A stretch of 64,000 bases of DNA from Sphingopyxis sp. GW247-27LB (GCF_002277025.1 NZ_NIWD01000015.1:1-64000), one strand, 5' to 3'; positions 37,708 to 47,429 are shown, numbered from the stretch's first letter. The notes: generated from the sequence alone by a model not told the origin. Numbers and translations: made by a program.

Positions 37708-38576
37708 CCCGCTGGCTCGTCATTCTGCTCGCGGCGCTCCTCGCGCTTCCGGTAGCGGCGAAAGAGAAGGCCGATCGCTTCAGCGCGATGACCTACAATA
37801 TCCGTCTCGATCTCGCCTCCGACGGCGACAATGCCTGGCCGCACCGACGCAAGGCGCTGACCAGCCTCGTCGCCTATTATGCCCCCGATCTCGTCGGGAT
37901 GCAGGAGGTGCTCCAGCATCAGAAGGATCAGATCGAGGCCGACTTGCCGCCTTATAAATTCGTCGGCGTCGCGCGCGACGACGGCAAGGAAGCGGGCGAA
38001 TATTCGATGCTCGGCTATCGCACCGACCGTTTCGACCTGCTCGCCTCGGGCACTTTCTGGCTGTCGCCGACCCCCGATCGGCCCGGCAAGGGTTGGGACG
38101 CCGCCTATCCCCGCATCGCAAGCTGGGCGCGGCTGAAGGACAGCACGGCCCGCCAGACGATGCTCGTCGTCAACACCCATTTCGATCATATCGGCACCGT
38201 CGCGCGGCTCGAAAGCGCTAAGCTGATCCGGCGCTGGATCGACGAGCACCGCCAGCCGGGCGATGCGGTGGTGCTGATGGGCGACTTCAACGTCCCGACC
38301 GGCAGCCCGCCCTATCAGGCGATCCTCGCCGACACACCGGGACTGATCGCCCTGCACGACACGCAGGACATCAGCCGCACCCCGCATTTCGGCCCCTTGG
38401 GCACCTTCACCGCCTTCAAGATCGAGCAGGTCGAGCCGAGCCCGATCGACCATATCTTCGTCGGCGACGGCGTGATGGTGCTGCGCCATGCGACGCTGAC
38501 GCAGCAGACGGGCGGCAAGCTCCCCTCCGATCATTATCCGGTGCTGACCGACCTTTGCGTCGGCAAGGGCTGCTGA
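37704..38576 (+). CDS. secreted endonuclease/exonuclease/phosphatase-fold protein
   Basis: A 290-residue EEP-family phosphoesterase with a signal peptide (MTRWLVILLAALLALPVAAK). Catalytic blocks are MTYNIRLD, VGMQEVLQHQ, the His-bearing VVNTHFDHIG, LMGDFNVPTGS and a terminal SDHYPVL. Proteins of this form recur in carbohydrate loci, and the substrate is generally unknown. Removal of a phosphate or phosphodiester group from a glycan would fit the context. It is the last gene of the operon. Confidence 0.88.
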   Translation: MTRWLVILLAALLALPVAAKEKADRFSAMTYNIRLDLASDGDNAWPHRRKALTSLVAYYAPDLVGMQEVLQHQKDQIEADLPPYKFVGVARDDGKEAGEYSMLGYRTDRFDLLASGTFWLSPTPDRPGKGWDAAYPRIASWARLKDSTARQTMLVVNTHFDHIGTVARLESAKLIRRWIDEHRQPGDAVVLMGDFNVPTGSPPYQAILADTPGLIALHDTQDISRTPHFGPLGTFTAFKIEQVEPSPIDHIFVGDGVMVLRHATLTQQTGGKLPSDHYPVLTDLCVGKGC

Positions 38577-38579
38577 TCC

Positions 38580-40094
38580 CTATTCGGCGGCTGGCTGATC
38601 GAGCCAGCCGCCGGTGAAGCCGATGCGCTTCAGGCCGCGGACGATGTGCGGGTTCTTGCGCATGACCTTCCACACCAGCCCGCTCCGATGGTTCTCCATC
38701 ATCGCGAGGATCGGGCCCTGGTCGATGCCGAGATAGTCGTTCGCGACCCAGCCTTGCGCCGGATCGACCGCGCCCGATTTCGACCCCGCATCGGCAAAGG
38801 TGAAGCTGGGGTTGAACGCGTCCTTGAAGCCGTAGCGCGTGTAGAGCCGCGACCCGTATGTTTCGCGCATCGCCATCAGCGCCGGAATCGCGACCTCGGG
38901 CGCAAAAGCGACCGAGCCGCCGGCCGCGGTCGGAACCACCGTGCCGTCATCGACGATGCGGATGCTGCTTACCCCGCGCGCCATATAGCCGTTGAAGCTG
39001 CGCGGAGTGCCGTTCACGCGATATTCGTCCTTCGAATAGCCGGGGCCGTCCGATGCGGTCCAACCCCAGATATCGGCGCTGTAACCGACCCATTTGTTCG
39101 GATTGTCCGCGCCATAGGCGCGCTGCGCCAAGGTCGCGCGGCGGCTGTTCTCGAAATAGTCGATGCCCTTGCCGCGCATGAAATCGTCGCGGATGCCGCG
39201 GAAATCGACCCAGACATGGCTGTATTGATGCCCGAAGAGCGGCTCGAACTGGAGATGCTCATAACCGTAGAAGCGTCCCCAATCCTTTTCGAGATGCGCG
39301 GCCCAGCCCTTGTCCCACGCATCCTGGCCGACGGGATGCGTCGGCGAGCCGAAGGCGAGGATGTAGACGAGCATCCCCTCGTTATAGCCGACCCAGTCGT
39401 GCGTCCCGAAATCGCCGCCTTCGCCGCGCTCGGGATACCAGCCCATCGCGATCGCCTTCGGCCCGCCCCCGTTGGCCGAGGGGATGCGGCTGTTCTCGCG
39501 CTGCACGAAGGTCCAGTCGACGCGGCCGTAGATCTTCTCGGCAAGGTCGCGGATCTCGACCTCGACCGGCGTGTCGCGGTCGAAATAGCTTTGCGCGAAC
39601 AGCACCCCGCCGAGCAGCAGCGATGTGTCGACCGTCGACAGCTCGGTCTTGCCGCGGCGCGTTCCGTCCGCGTTGTTCAGGAAATGATAGAAAAAGCCCT
39701 TGTAGCCAGCGACCCCCGCAACCTCCGGCCCCTGCGGCGCGGTCCAGTAGAAGCGCAGGCAATCGCGCGTCCGCGCCGCCGCATCGTCGCGCGTCACATA
39801 GCCGCGCTCGGCCCCGATCCCATAGGCGGTGAGCGCGAAGCCGGTGGCGGCGATCGACGAGAAGGGGTTGCTCGGCCAGCGATCGGGCGCGAGGCAGCGC
39901 GCCCTATCGGTGGTGTCCCAGAAATAGCGGAAAGTGCGCTCGGTCAGTTCTTCCGAAAACTGCGCCTGGCCCAGCGATGCGAGGCTTTGCGATGGCGCGG
40001 CGGGAGCGGCAGGCGCTGACGGGGCGGCGATGGGCGTGCAGGCGGCGGCGAGCGCCAGAAGAGGCAAGGCGAGCGACCCGAGCCGGAAGGACAT
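38580..40094 (-). CDS. glucoamylase-like (PF10091, GH144-like) lipoprotein
   Basis: A 504-residue exported lipoprotein (signal ends at the lipobox LAAAC) with the glycoamylase-like domain. Typical blocks are TFRYFWDTTDRARCLAPDRW, THDWVGYNEGMLVYILAFGS, LFGHQYSHVWVDFRGIRDDF and WGWTASDGPGYSKDE. Characterised members of this fold in GH144 are endo-beta-1,2-glucanases. The family also holds proteins of unknown activity, so the substrate is inferred. It lies 72 bases downstream of the TonB receptor gene, beyond a hairpin terminator, and converges with the ABC operon. Confidence 0.85.
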   Translation of the reverse strand: MSFRLGSLALPLLALAAACTPIAAPSAPAAPAAPSQSLASLGQAQFSEELTERTFRYFWDTTDRARCLAPDRWPSNPFSSIAATGFALTAYGIGAERGYVTRDDAAARTRDCLRFYWTAPQGPEVAGVAGYKGFFYHFLNNADGTRRGKTELSTVDTSLLLGGVLFAQSYFDRDTPVEVEIRDLAEKIYGRVDWTFVQRENSRIPSANGGGPKAIAMGWYPERGEGGDFGTHDWVGYNEGMLVYILAFGSPTHPVGQDAWDKGWAAHLEKDWGRFYGYEHLQFEPLFGHQYSHVWVDFRGIRDDFMRGKGIDYFENSRRATLAQRAYGADNPNKWVGYSADIWGWTASDGPGYSKDEYRVNGTPRSFNGYMARGVSSIRIVDDGTVVPTAAGGSVAFAPEVAIPALMAMRETYGSRLYTRYGFKDAFNPSFTFADAGSKSGAVDPAQGWVANDYLGIDQGPILAMMENHRSGLVWKVMRKNPHIVRGLKRIGFTGGWLDQPAAE

Positions 40095-40113
40095 TTTCTA
40101 CTCCAAAATAAAG

Positions 40114-40151
40114 GGGCGCCCGGTCACGGGAGGGGTTGTGACCGGGCGCCC
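40114..40151 (-). terminator. hairpin between TonB receptor and GH144-like gene
   Basis: GGGCGCCCGGTCAC at 40114-40127 pairs perfectly with GTGACCGGGCGCCC at 40138-40151 across a 10-base loop. On the minus strand the stem is followed by CTTTATTTTGG. It would end most receptor transcripts while allowing some read-through to the downstream GH144-like gene. Confidence 0.75.
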
Positions 40152-40165
40152 GCTGTTCTGGCCGG

Positions 40166-43100
40166 TCAGAACTGGAAGCCGGCCGAGACCTTTATCGTGC
40201 GCGGCGGGTTGCCGCCAACCCCGATGCCCGAAATGCTCAGATATTCGGGCGACGCCGGGTTATTGTTATAGTCGACATAGTTGCGGTCGTTGAACAGGTT
40301 GATGATGTCGACGCGGAGCCGCAACCGCGCTTCGTCGCTCAGGAACTTGAACGGGATATATTTGGTGATCGCGATATCCATCTGGCGGAAACCCCAGCGA
40401 TCACCGTTGCTCTCGGCCTGGTTCGAAATCACGTCGCGCGACGGATTGGCGCCGCCGGTGTTGACGAACGTCTTCAGATAGGGCGGCGACATCATCTGGA
40501 ACTTGCCCGACAGCGTCACCCCGATCGGCAGGTCGACCGAGCCCGACGCAACGATACGATGCTTGCGAACCCCGCTCGATCGCACGACCGGATAATCTTC
40601 GAGCGACGGATAATCGAGGCTGAAGACCTCCCCGAACTGCCGGTTCTCCTCGGCCTCAGTGTAGGTGTAGGTCACGCCGAGGCTCCACGGCGAGGCGACC
40701 GTGTAATTCTTGTTGAGCTTGAGATAGCCCGAATCGGCGCTCGTTTCGAGGCCGTTGGTGCCGATGATGATCGAACCGAATCCCGGCGGCGCGAAGCCGA
40801 AGGGCGAATTCGGTGCGGCCGGCGCGGGCGGGAAGAAGGTCCCGTCGGGGCGGCGGTTGCCGAGCAGATAGGCGAAGCCGTCCTTGCTCTCGATATGGCT
40901 GTAGCCGACCTCGACTTCGAACAGCGGGGTCAGTCGCCCGCGCACGCCCAGGCTGAACTGGTCCGAATAGGGAACCTTCAGCTTGTTGTCGATGAAGCGC
41001 AATTCGCGCCCGCCGCCCGGCCCGGCCTGAGCGAGAAGCTGCGCGCGGCCTTCGGGTGTCAGATAGATCGGATCCCACGTCACGCAGGTCGGCCCCGGCG
41101 CGCAGGTGTTGTTCGGATCGCCCGTGTTGAAGTTGAAGGTGCGCGTCGTGAACGACCCGACGCTGATTTCCTGTTGCAGGAAATCGAACTGATTGCGGTC
41201 GTAGGAACGGCCATAGCCGCCGAAGACCACGAAGCGCGCGTCATCGTCAAGTTCGTAGCTGAAGCCGATCCGCGGCTGCCACGCCCCCTTGAACGCCTTC
41301 CGCTCGCTGCCGGTCGAGATATAGTCGTTGATGTCGTAGTCGGCGTTGATCAGATTGGGATAATTGGCCGGCGACACCGCGTTCACGGCATCGTCGGGGT
41401 GGACGAAGTTCAGGAAGGCCGGAGTCCGCTCATAATCCCAGCGCACGCCGAGGTTGAGCGTCAGCCGGTCGGTGACCTCCCAGTCGTCCTGCAGATAGAT
41501 GCCGAACTGCCAGTTCTTCGACTGGACGATCGGATCGCCGTTGCCCGTCTGGGCGCCGAATTGGAGCCGATAGGGAAGGGTGTCGTTGAAGGTGCCGCCG
41601 TTCGGGTTGAAGGCGACATTATAGGTATAGACGGGATTGAGGCTGTTGAGCTGCAGCGAATTGAGCTCGACCCATTTGCTCTTGATGCCCGCCTTGATGG
41701 TATGCCCCTCGAGCCCGGTATAGGTGAAGTCGTTCTGGATCCCCCAGCCCTTCTGCCCCTTGTCCTGATAGTTCGAGCCGCCGCCGATGCGCAGGATGTC
41801 GCCGCGGACGATTACTCCCGGCTGCGGATTGTCGGGCGACGGCCCGGCGTAGGCGAAGAGCGACCCGTCGCTGAATTCGAGCGGCGTCGGCGCCCATTTG
41901 ACGTCTTCATAGGTGAGCTTGAAATCGTTGATCCAGGTGTCGGCGGTATGTTCCCACCGCCCGGTCAAACGCAATTCCTGGACATCCTGCGAGCTGATCG
42001 TGCTGCGCGCGTTGATCCCGTTGCTCAGGAACTCGCCGCTTTCCTTGCGATACTTTCCCGACACCTCGAACAGGTCGCTGTTGCTGGGTGAGAAGTCGAT
42101 CTTGCCGAAGAAGAGATCCTCGTTGAACGTCGAGTTGGTCGGGCCGAAATTCCCCTGATATTCGGAGGGAAAGAAGGAGATCGGCAGGCTGAGCCCCGGG
42201 GTGATTTCGCGCGGGATTTCCTGACGCTTGCCTTCGTAGGTCACGAAGAAATGCATCATGTCCTTGATGATCGGCCCGCCCAGCGCGCCGCCGAACTGAA
42301 AATCCTTCGTCTTGACCTTGCCCGGATTGGCGCCGAACTTCTCGAGCGGCGTCGCGGCGCGCATGCTCTGGTCGGTATAGTCGATGAAAGCCTCGCCGTG
42401 GAATTCGTTGGTGCCCGACCGCGTCACGGCGGTGATCGCCACCGAACTCACCTGGTCGAACTCGGCCTTGTAGTTCGAGGAGATGACACGATACTCACCG
42501 ATCGCGAGCTGCGGGAACGGGTTGCCCTGGGTCGAATCCTGACCGGTAATGCCGTTCTTGAGGACATAATCCTTCTGTCCGATACCATCGATGAAGATGT
42601 TGACGCTACGGCTGTCCTGCGCGCCGCCCTGCAGACGCGAATTGCCATTGCTGCCGGTGACGAACTGCACACCCGGCGCCAGATCGGCAAAGGCGAGGAA
42701 GTTGCGATTGTTCTGCGGCAGCGTCTCGATCTGGCGCTGCGAAATATTGAGGCCAACCTCGCCGCCTTCCATCGTGCGCAGGCGCGAACCGGTGACGATG
42801 ATGGCATCATCGCCCTCGCCGCTCGCGATATCGGGTTCGGAAAAGTCGAAGTCGAGCACCGCATCCTGCGCGACGTTGAGCCGGAATTCGTCGGTGCGGC
42901 GAACTCCGTTCGGGGTCGTCAGTTCGAGCCGATAGGTGCCGACCGGCAGCGACGCGAAATTATAGCTGCCATTGGCGGCAACCGTGACGGTCCTCTGGAA
43001 TCCGGTATTCACATTGATCGCCGTGACCTGCGACACGCCGCCTTCGGCCTTCACCGTCCCGCGCAGTGACGCGTTCGATACCTGCGCATGCGCGGGCGCG

Positions 43101-43213
43101 GCAACGCCGATGGCGAGCGCGCCGGCGGCGCTGCTCCATGCCAAGGCGGCGGCGAGCGTCCGGGCACGCGAACGGCGCGGGTTATGGAACTGATTCTTAC
43201 GCTGTGACGTCAC
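40166..43213 (-). CDS. TonB-dependent receptor, Oar/carboxypeptidase-regulatory type
   Basis: A 1015-residue outer-membrane receptor. A signal peptide (ending near APAHAQ) precedes a carboxypeptidase-regulatory-like Ig-type domain (about residues 45-125, SLRGTVKAEGGVSQVTAINV). The plug follows with a TonB-box-like DDAIIVTGSRL and NVFIDGIGQ-like NIFIDGIGQKDY. The long 22-strand type barrel ends in the expected aromatic residue (KVSAGFQF). Such receptors import oligosaccharides or other bulky nutrients. Its upstream region is shared with the GH3 gene and carries the second LacI-type operator. Confidence 0.93.
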   Translation of the reverse strand: MTSQRKNQFHNPRRSRARTLAAALAWSSAAGALAIGVAAPAHAQVSNASLRGTVKAEGGVSQVTAINVNTGFQRTVTVAANGSYNFASLPVGTYRLELTTPNGVRRTDEFRLNVAQDAVLDFDFSEPDIASGEGDDAIIVTGSRLRTMEGGEVGLNISQRQIETLPQNNRNFLAFADLAPGVQFVTGSNGNSRLQGGAQDSRSVNIFIDGIGQKDYVLKNGITGQDSTQGNPFPQLAIGEYRVISSNYKAEFDQVSSVAITAVTRSGTNEFHGEAFIDYTDQSMRAATPLEKFGANPGKVKTKDFQFGGALGGPIIKDMMHFFVTYEGKRQEIPREITPGLSLPISFFPSEYQGNFGPTNSTFNEDLFFGKIDFSPSNSDLFEVSGKYRKESGEFLSNGINARSTISSQDVQELRLTGRWEHTADTWINDFKLTYEDVKWAPTPLEFSDGSLFAYAGPSPDNPQPGVIVRGDILRIGGGSNYQDKGQKGWGIQNDFTYTGLEGHTIKAGIKSKWVELNSLQLNSLNPVYTYNVAFNPNGGTFNDTLPYRLQFGAQTGNGDPIVQSKNWQFGIYLQDDWEVTDRLTLNLGVRWDYERTPAFLNFVHPDDAVNAVSPANYPNLINADYDINDYISTGSERKAFKGAWQPRIGFSYELDDDARFVVFGGYGRSYDRNQFDFLQQEISVGSFTTRTFNFNTGDPNNTCAPGPTCVTWDPIYLTPEGRAQLLAQAGPGGGRELRFIDNKLKVPYSDQFSLGVRGRLTPLFEVEVGYSHIESKDGFAYLLGNRRPDGTFFPPAPAAPNSPFGFAPPGFGSIIIGTNGLETSADSGYLKLNKNYTVASPWSLGVTYTYTEAEENRQFGEVFSLDYPSLEDYPVVRSSGVRKHRIVASGSVDLPIGVTLSGKFQMMSPPYLKTFVNTGGANPSRDVISNQAESNGDRWGFRQMDIAITKYIPFKFLSDEARLRLRVDIINLFNDRNYVDYNNNPASPEYLSISGIGVGGNPPRTIKVSAGFQF

Positions 43214-43327
43214 GGCATCCTCCCTTTTTTCATGGCCCCGACCCCCAGCCTTCGCCTCTTTTGCCGTCCGGTCTGGCAGCCGGCGCGGCGACGAATCGCG
43301 GGGGATCCCGTTTCTTGCTTTTTTGGT

Positions 43328-43357
43328 TTGTAACCGGTTTCACGATCACTGTATAGG
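43328..43357 (+). promoter_or_regulatory. probable promoter of the GH3-sulfatase unit
   Basis: TTGTAA at 43328-43333 and TATAGG at 43352-43357 are separated by 18 bases. The LacI-type palindrome overlaps the -35 hexamer, which is a classic repression geometry. The untranslated leader would be about 100 bases. Confidence 0.55.
43329..43342. promoter_or_regulatory. LacI-family operator between TonB receptor and GH3 genes
   Basis: TGTAACCGGTTTCA matches 13 of 14 bases of the site at 30116-30129 (TGTAACCGGTTGCA). Its symmetric flanks are TGTAACC and GGTTTCA. It lies 116 bases from the receptor start and 121 bases from the GH3 start, so it may control both directions. Confidence 0.75.
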
Positions 43358-43462
43358 GGGAAGCGACGCGAACGGGCGACAGCGATGTTCGCCCGAAAGG
43401 AGCAGGTTTCAGCCGATTTCTGTGCTGAAATGCCAATGGAATATTTTGGGGAAGGACGAATC

Positions 43463-45781
43463 ATGCCGCCGAAGCCGCGCAATCTGACGCACCTGACGCT
43501 CGCGACTCTGATGCTCGCGGGGTCGTTGACGACCGCCCCGCTGCTCGCCAAGCCTGCCGCGACCGCGCGCGCCGCCGCCGACGTCGATTCGACGGGCTGG
43601 ATGAAACCCGATCCCGCGATGGACAAGTTCATCGCGGAGCTGATGGCGAAGATGACGCTGGAGGAGAAGATCGGGCAATTGTCGCTGCTCACCAGCGACT
43701 GGGATTCGACCGGCCCGACGATGCGCCAGGGCTATCAGGAAGATATCCGCAAAGGTCGCATCGGATCGATCTTCAATGCCTTCACCGCCAAATATACACG
43801 CGATCTGCAGCGCGTCGCGGTCGAGGAAACGCGGCTCAAGATCCCCCTGCTCTTTGGCTATGACGTGATCCACGGCCACCGCACCATCTTTCCCATCTCG
43901 CTGGGCGAAGCGGCGAGCTGGGACCTGAAAGCTATTGAAAAAGCGGCACGAATTTCGGCGACCGAAGCCTCCGCCGAAGGCATTCACTGGACCTTCGCGC
44001 CGATGGTCGACGTCGCGCGCGACCCGCGCTGGGGCCGCATCTCCGAAGGCGCGGGTGAGGATGTCTATCTCGGCAGCCGGATCGCCGAGGCGCGGGTGCG
44101 CGGCTTTCAGGGCAATGATCTGAAGGCGGTCGACACGGTGCTCGCGACCGCGAAGCATTTCGCCGCCTATGGCGCGGCGCAGGCGGGGCGCGACTATGGC
44201 ACCGTCGACATTTCGGAGCGCACGCTGCGCGACGTCTATCTGCCGTCGTTCGAGGCCGCCGCCGACGCGGGCGCCGCGACCTTCATGACCTCGTTCAACG
44301 ATGTCGACGGCATCCCGGCATCGGGCAATCATCATCTGCTGACCGACGTGCTGCGCGACAAATGGGGCTTCAAGGGCTTCGTGGTAACCGATTACACGTC
44401 GATCAACGAAATGGTCGCGCACGGCTATTCGAAGGACCTGCAGCAGGCGGGCGAGCAGGCGATCAACGCCGGGGTCGACATGGACCTGCAGGGTGCGGTG
44501 TTCATGGAGCATCTCGCCAAGTCGGTCGCCGAGGGCAAGGTCGACGTCGCGCGCATCGACGCCGCGGTGAAGGCGATCCTCGAAATGAAATACCGCCTCG
44601 GCCTGTTCGAGGATCCCTATCGCTATTCGGACGAGGCGCGCGAGAAGGCCACCGTCTATCGTCCCGATTTCCTGGAGGCGGCGCGCGATGTCGCGCGCAA
44701 GTCGATGGTCTTGCTGAAGAATGCGAACAATGCCCTCCCCCTCGCCGCCTCGGCGAAGTCGATCGCGGTGATCGGCCCGCTCGGCGACAGCAAGGCCGAC
44801 ATGATCGGGAGCTGGTCGGCGGCGGGCGACCGCAAGACGCGCCCCGTCACCCTGCTCGAAGGGATGCAGGCGCGCGCGCCCAAGGGGCAGAGCGTCGCCT
44901 ATGCCAGGGGCGCGAGCTATGCGTTCGAGGACGCGGGCAAGACCGATGGCTTTGCCGAGGCCATCGCGCTGGCGCAAAAATCGGACGTCATCGTCGCGGC
45001 GATGGGCGAGCGCTGGGACATGACCGGCGAGGCGGCGAGCCGCACTTCGCTCGACCTGCCCGGCAACCAGCAGGCGCTGCTTCAGGAGCTCAGGAAGACC
45101 GGAAAACCAATCATCCTAGTGCTGATGAGCGGGCGCCCGAACAGTATCGAATGGGCGGATGCCAATGTGGATGCGATTCTCGAGGCCTGGTATCCCGGCA
45201 CGATGGGCGGCCACGCGATCGCCGATGTCCTCTATGGCGATTATAATCCGTCGGGCAAATTGCCCGCCACCTTCCCGCGCAATGTCGGGCAGGTACCGCT
45301 CTATTACGATATGAAGAACACCGGCCGCCCGATCGACCCGGCCAAGCCCGACGCCAAATATGTCTCGCGCTATCTGAACACGCCGAACACGCCGCTCTAT
45401 CCCTTCGGCTATGGGCTCAGCTACACCAGCTTTACCTATTCGCCGGTGACGCTGAGCAAGGCGAGCATCAAGCCGGGCGAACCGCTGACCGCGAGCGTCA
45501 CCGTGACCAACAGCGGCGCGCGCGACGGCGAAGAAGTGGTCCAGCTCTATGTCCGCGACCTCGTCGGGTCGGTGACGCGGCCGGTCAGGGAACTCAAGGG
45601 CTTCCGCAAGATCCCGCTCAAGAAGGGCGAGAGCAAGACCGTCAGCTTCACCCTGACCGATGCCGACCTCGCGTTCACCCGTGCCGACATGAGCTGGGGC
45701 GCGGAACCCGGCGACTTCAAGCTGTGGATCGGGCCTTCATCGGCCGAAGGCTCGGAGGCCGATTTCGCGCTGACCCAATAG
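43463..45781 (+). CDS. bglX: periplasmic GH3 beta-glucosidase (BglX type)
   Basis: A 772-residue GH3 enzyme with a signal peptide (LTHLTLATLMLAGSLTTAPL). The TIM-barrel domain ends at the nucleophile, Asp310 in GFVVTDYTSI. A second alpha/beta sandwich domain (VIGPLGDSKADMIGSW) and a C-terminal fibronectin III-like domain (NSGARDGEEVVQLYVRD) follow. ATG at 43463 was chosen because GAAGGA precedes it. It would release glucose from oligosaccharides in the periplasm. The sulfatase follows after 10 bases. Confidence 0.94.
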   Translation: MPPKPRNLTHLTLATLMLAGSLTTAPLLAKPAATARAAADVDSTGWMKPDPAMDKFIAELMAKMTLEEKIGQLSLLTSDWDSTGPTMRQGYQEDIRKGRIGSIFNAFTAKYTRDLQRVAVEETRLKIPLLFGYDVIHGHRTIFPISLGEAASWDLKAIEKAARISATEASAEGIHWTFAPMVDVARDPRWGRISEGAGEDVYLGSRIAEARVRGFQGNDLKAVDTVLATAKHFAAYGAAQAGRDYGTVDISERTLRDVYLPSFEAAADAGAATFMTSFNDVDGIPASGNHHLLTDVLRDKWGFKGFVVTDYTSINEMVAHGYSKDLQQAGEQAINAGVDMDLQGAVFMEHLAKSVAEGKVDVARIDAAVKAILEMKYRLGLFEDPYRYSDEAREKATVYRPDFLEAARDVARKSMVLLKNANNALPLAASAKSIAVIGPLGDSKADMIGSWSAAGDRKTRPVTLLEGMQARAPKGQSVAYARGASYAFEDAGKTDGFAEAIALAQKSDVIVAAMGERWDMTGEAASRTSLDLPGNQQALLQELRKTGKPIILVLMSGRPNSIEWADANVDAILEAWYPGTMGGHAIADVLYGDYNPSGKLPATFPRNVGQVPLYYDMKNTGRPIDPAKPDAKYVSRYLNTPNTPLYPFGYGLSYTSFTYSPVTLSKASIKPGEPLTASVTVTNSGARDGEEVVQLYVRDLVGSVTRPVRELKGFRKIPLKKGESKTVSFTLTDADLAFTRADMSWGAEPGDFKLWIGPSSAEGSEADFALTQ

Positions 45782-45791
45782 GAGACGGGCG

Positions 45792-47366
45792 ATGCTTCGC
45801 CATCTGTCGGTCGCCGCGCTCGCCCTGCCGTTGCTGCTCGCGGGCGCCGCGCAGGCGAAGCCCGCCGAGCGCCCCAACATCGTCTACATCATGTCGGACG
45901 ATCATGCCTATCAGGCGATCTCGGCCTATGGATCGGCACTGTCGAAGCTCGCGCCGACGCCGAACATCGACCGGATCGCGAAGAATGGCGCGATCTTCAC
46001 GAACAGCTTCGTCGGCAATTCGCTCTGCGGGCCGAGCCGCGCGACGCTGCTGACCGGGCGGCAGAGCAACGCGCACGGCTTCACGCGGAACGGCACCCGC
46101 TTCGACAACAATGTCTGGGTGTGGCCGCGCGCGCTGTCGCAGGCGGGCTATGCCACCGCGATGTTCGGCAAATGGCATATCAATGCCTCGCCCGCCGGGA
46201 TCGGCTTCGATGACTGGAAGGTGCTCGACGACCAGGGCGAATATTACAACCCCGACATCATCACGCCGAAGGGGCGCAGCATCGTCCAGGGCTATGCGAC
46301 CGACCTGATCACCGACTACAGCCTCGACTGGCTGAAGAACGGGCGCGACAAGTCGAAGCCCTTCGCGATCCTGATTCACCACAAGGCGCCGCACCGCAAC
46401 TTCATGCCCGCGCTGCGCCACCTGACCAAATATCAGGGGGTGACCTTTCCGGTTCCGGCCAACTATTTCGACGATTATGCGGGCCGCAAGGCGGCAGCTG
46501 CACAGGAAATGAACATCTACCGCGACATGTATGAGGGGCACGACCTCAAGATGACGGTCGCCGAGGGCTCGGCGCGGCTGCGCTACAACCGTTGGCCGGG
46601 CGCCTTCGACCGCATGACCCACGACCAGCAGGCGCAGTGGGACGCGGCGATGCGGCCCGACAACGACCGGATGAACGCCGGGAAGCTGAACGGCCGCGAC
46701 CTCGCGCTGTGGAAATACCAGCGCTATATGCGGCAATATCTCGCGACGATCGCCGCGGTCGACGAGGGCGTCGGCAAGCTGCTCGACTATCTGGAGGCGA
46801 GCGGCCTTTCGAGGAACACGGTCGTCGTCTACACCTCCGACCAGGGCTTCTATCTCGGCGAACATGGCTGGTTCGACAAGCGCTTCATCTATGAAGAATC
46901 GCTGCGCACGCCCTTCCTGATCCAATATCCGGGACACATCCGCCCCGGCACGCGGATCGCGGCGCCGATCCAGAATATCGACTATGCGCCGACCTTTCTG
47001 GCGCTCGCCGGGGTGAAGGGTCCGGCGACAATCCAGGGCAAGTCGCTCGTTCCGCTGTTCGGTGGCCGCACGCCGGCCGCCTGGCGCAAGGATATCTATT
47101 ATCATTACTACGAATATCCGGGCTTTCACTCGGTACGCGCGCATTACGGGATGCGCGACGACCGCTACAAGCTCATCCGTTTCTACAGCGAGGACATCAA
47201 CGCCTGGGAATTTTACGACCTTGGGACCGATCCGCACGAAATGAACAACCGGATCGACGACCCGGCGATGCAGCGCCGGATCGCGGCGATGAAGGAACGC
47301 CTCGTTGCGCTGCGCCGGCAATATGGCGACAACGACGGGCCGGCGGTCGATGCGCCGTTGAATTAA
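45792..47366 (+). CDS. secreted sulfatase
   Basis: A 524-residue type I sulfatase with a signal peptide (ending near GAAQA). The formylglycine motif C-x-P-S-R is NSLCGPSRATLLTGR with Cys79; metal ligands include MSDD (Asp36, Asp37) and YTSDQGFYLGEHG. Such enzymes remove sulfate esters from glycans, and some relatives act on phosphate esters. A formylglycine-generating enzyme is needed and none lies in this window. Its co-transcription with the GH3 gene suggests that the target glycan carries a charged decoration. Confidence 0.92.
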   Translation: MLRHLSVAALALPLLLAGAAQAKPAERPNIVYIMSDDHAYQAISAYGSALSKLAPTPNIDRIAKNGAIFTNSFVGNSLCGPSRATLLTGRQSNAHGFTRNGTRFDNNVWVWPRALSQAGYATAMFGKWHINASPAGIGFDDWKVLDDQGEYYNPDIITPKGRSIVQGYATDLITDYSLDWLKNGRDKSKPFAILIHHKAPHRNFMPALRHLTKYQGVTFPVPANYFDDYAGRKAAAAQEMNIYRDMYEGHDLKMTVAEGSARLRYNRWPGAFDRMTHDQQAQWDAAMRPDNDRMNAGKLNGRDLALWKYQRYMRQYLATIAAVDEGVGKLLDYLEASGLSRNTVVVYTSDQGFYLGEHGWFDKRFIYEESLRTPFLIQYPGHIRPGTRIAAPIQNIDYAPTFLALAGVKGPATIQGKSLVPLFGGRTPAAWRKDIYYHYYEYPGFHSVRAHYGMRDDRYKLIRFYSEDINAWEFYDLGTDPHEMNNRIDDPAMQRRIAAMKERLVALRRQYGDNDGPAVDAPLN

Positions 47367-47370
47367 GGAT

Positions 47371-47387
47371 AGCTCCAAAATGGAGCT
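47371..47387. terminator. weak hairpin after the sulfatase gene
   Basis: AGCTCC-AAAAT-GGAGCT forms a six-base-pair stem just after the sulfatase stop. It lacks a T run and is a weak terminator candidate at best. Confidence 0.3.
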
Positions 47388-47429
47388 GGGCACGCTTAAA
47401 CCGTTCGACACCCGCCCGTTAATCTTCGC

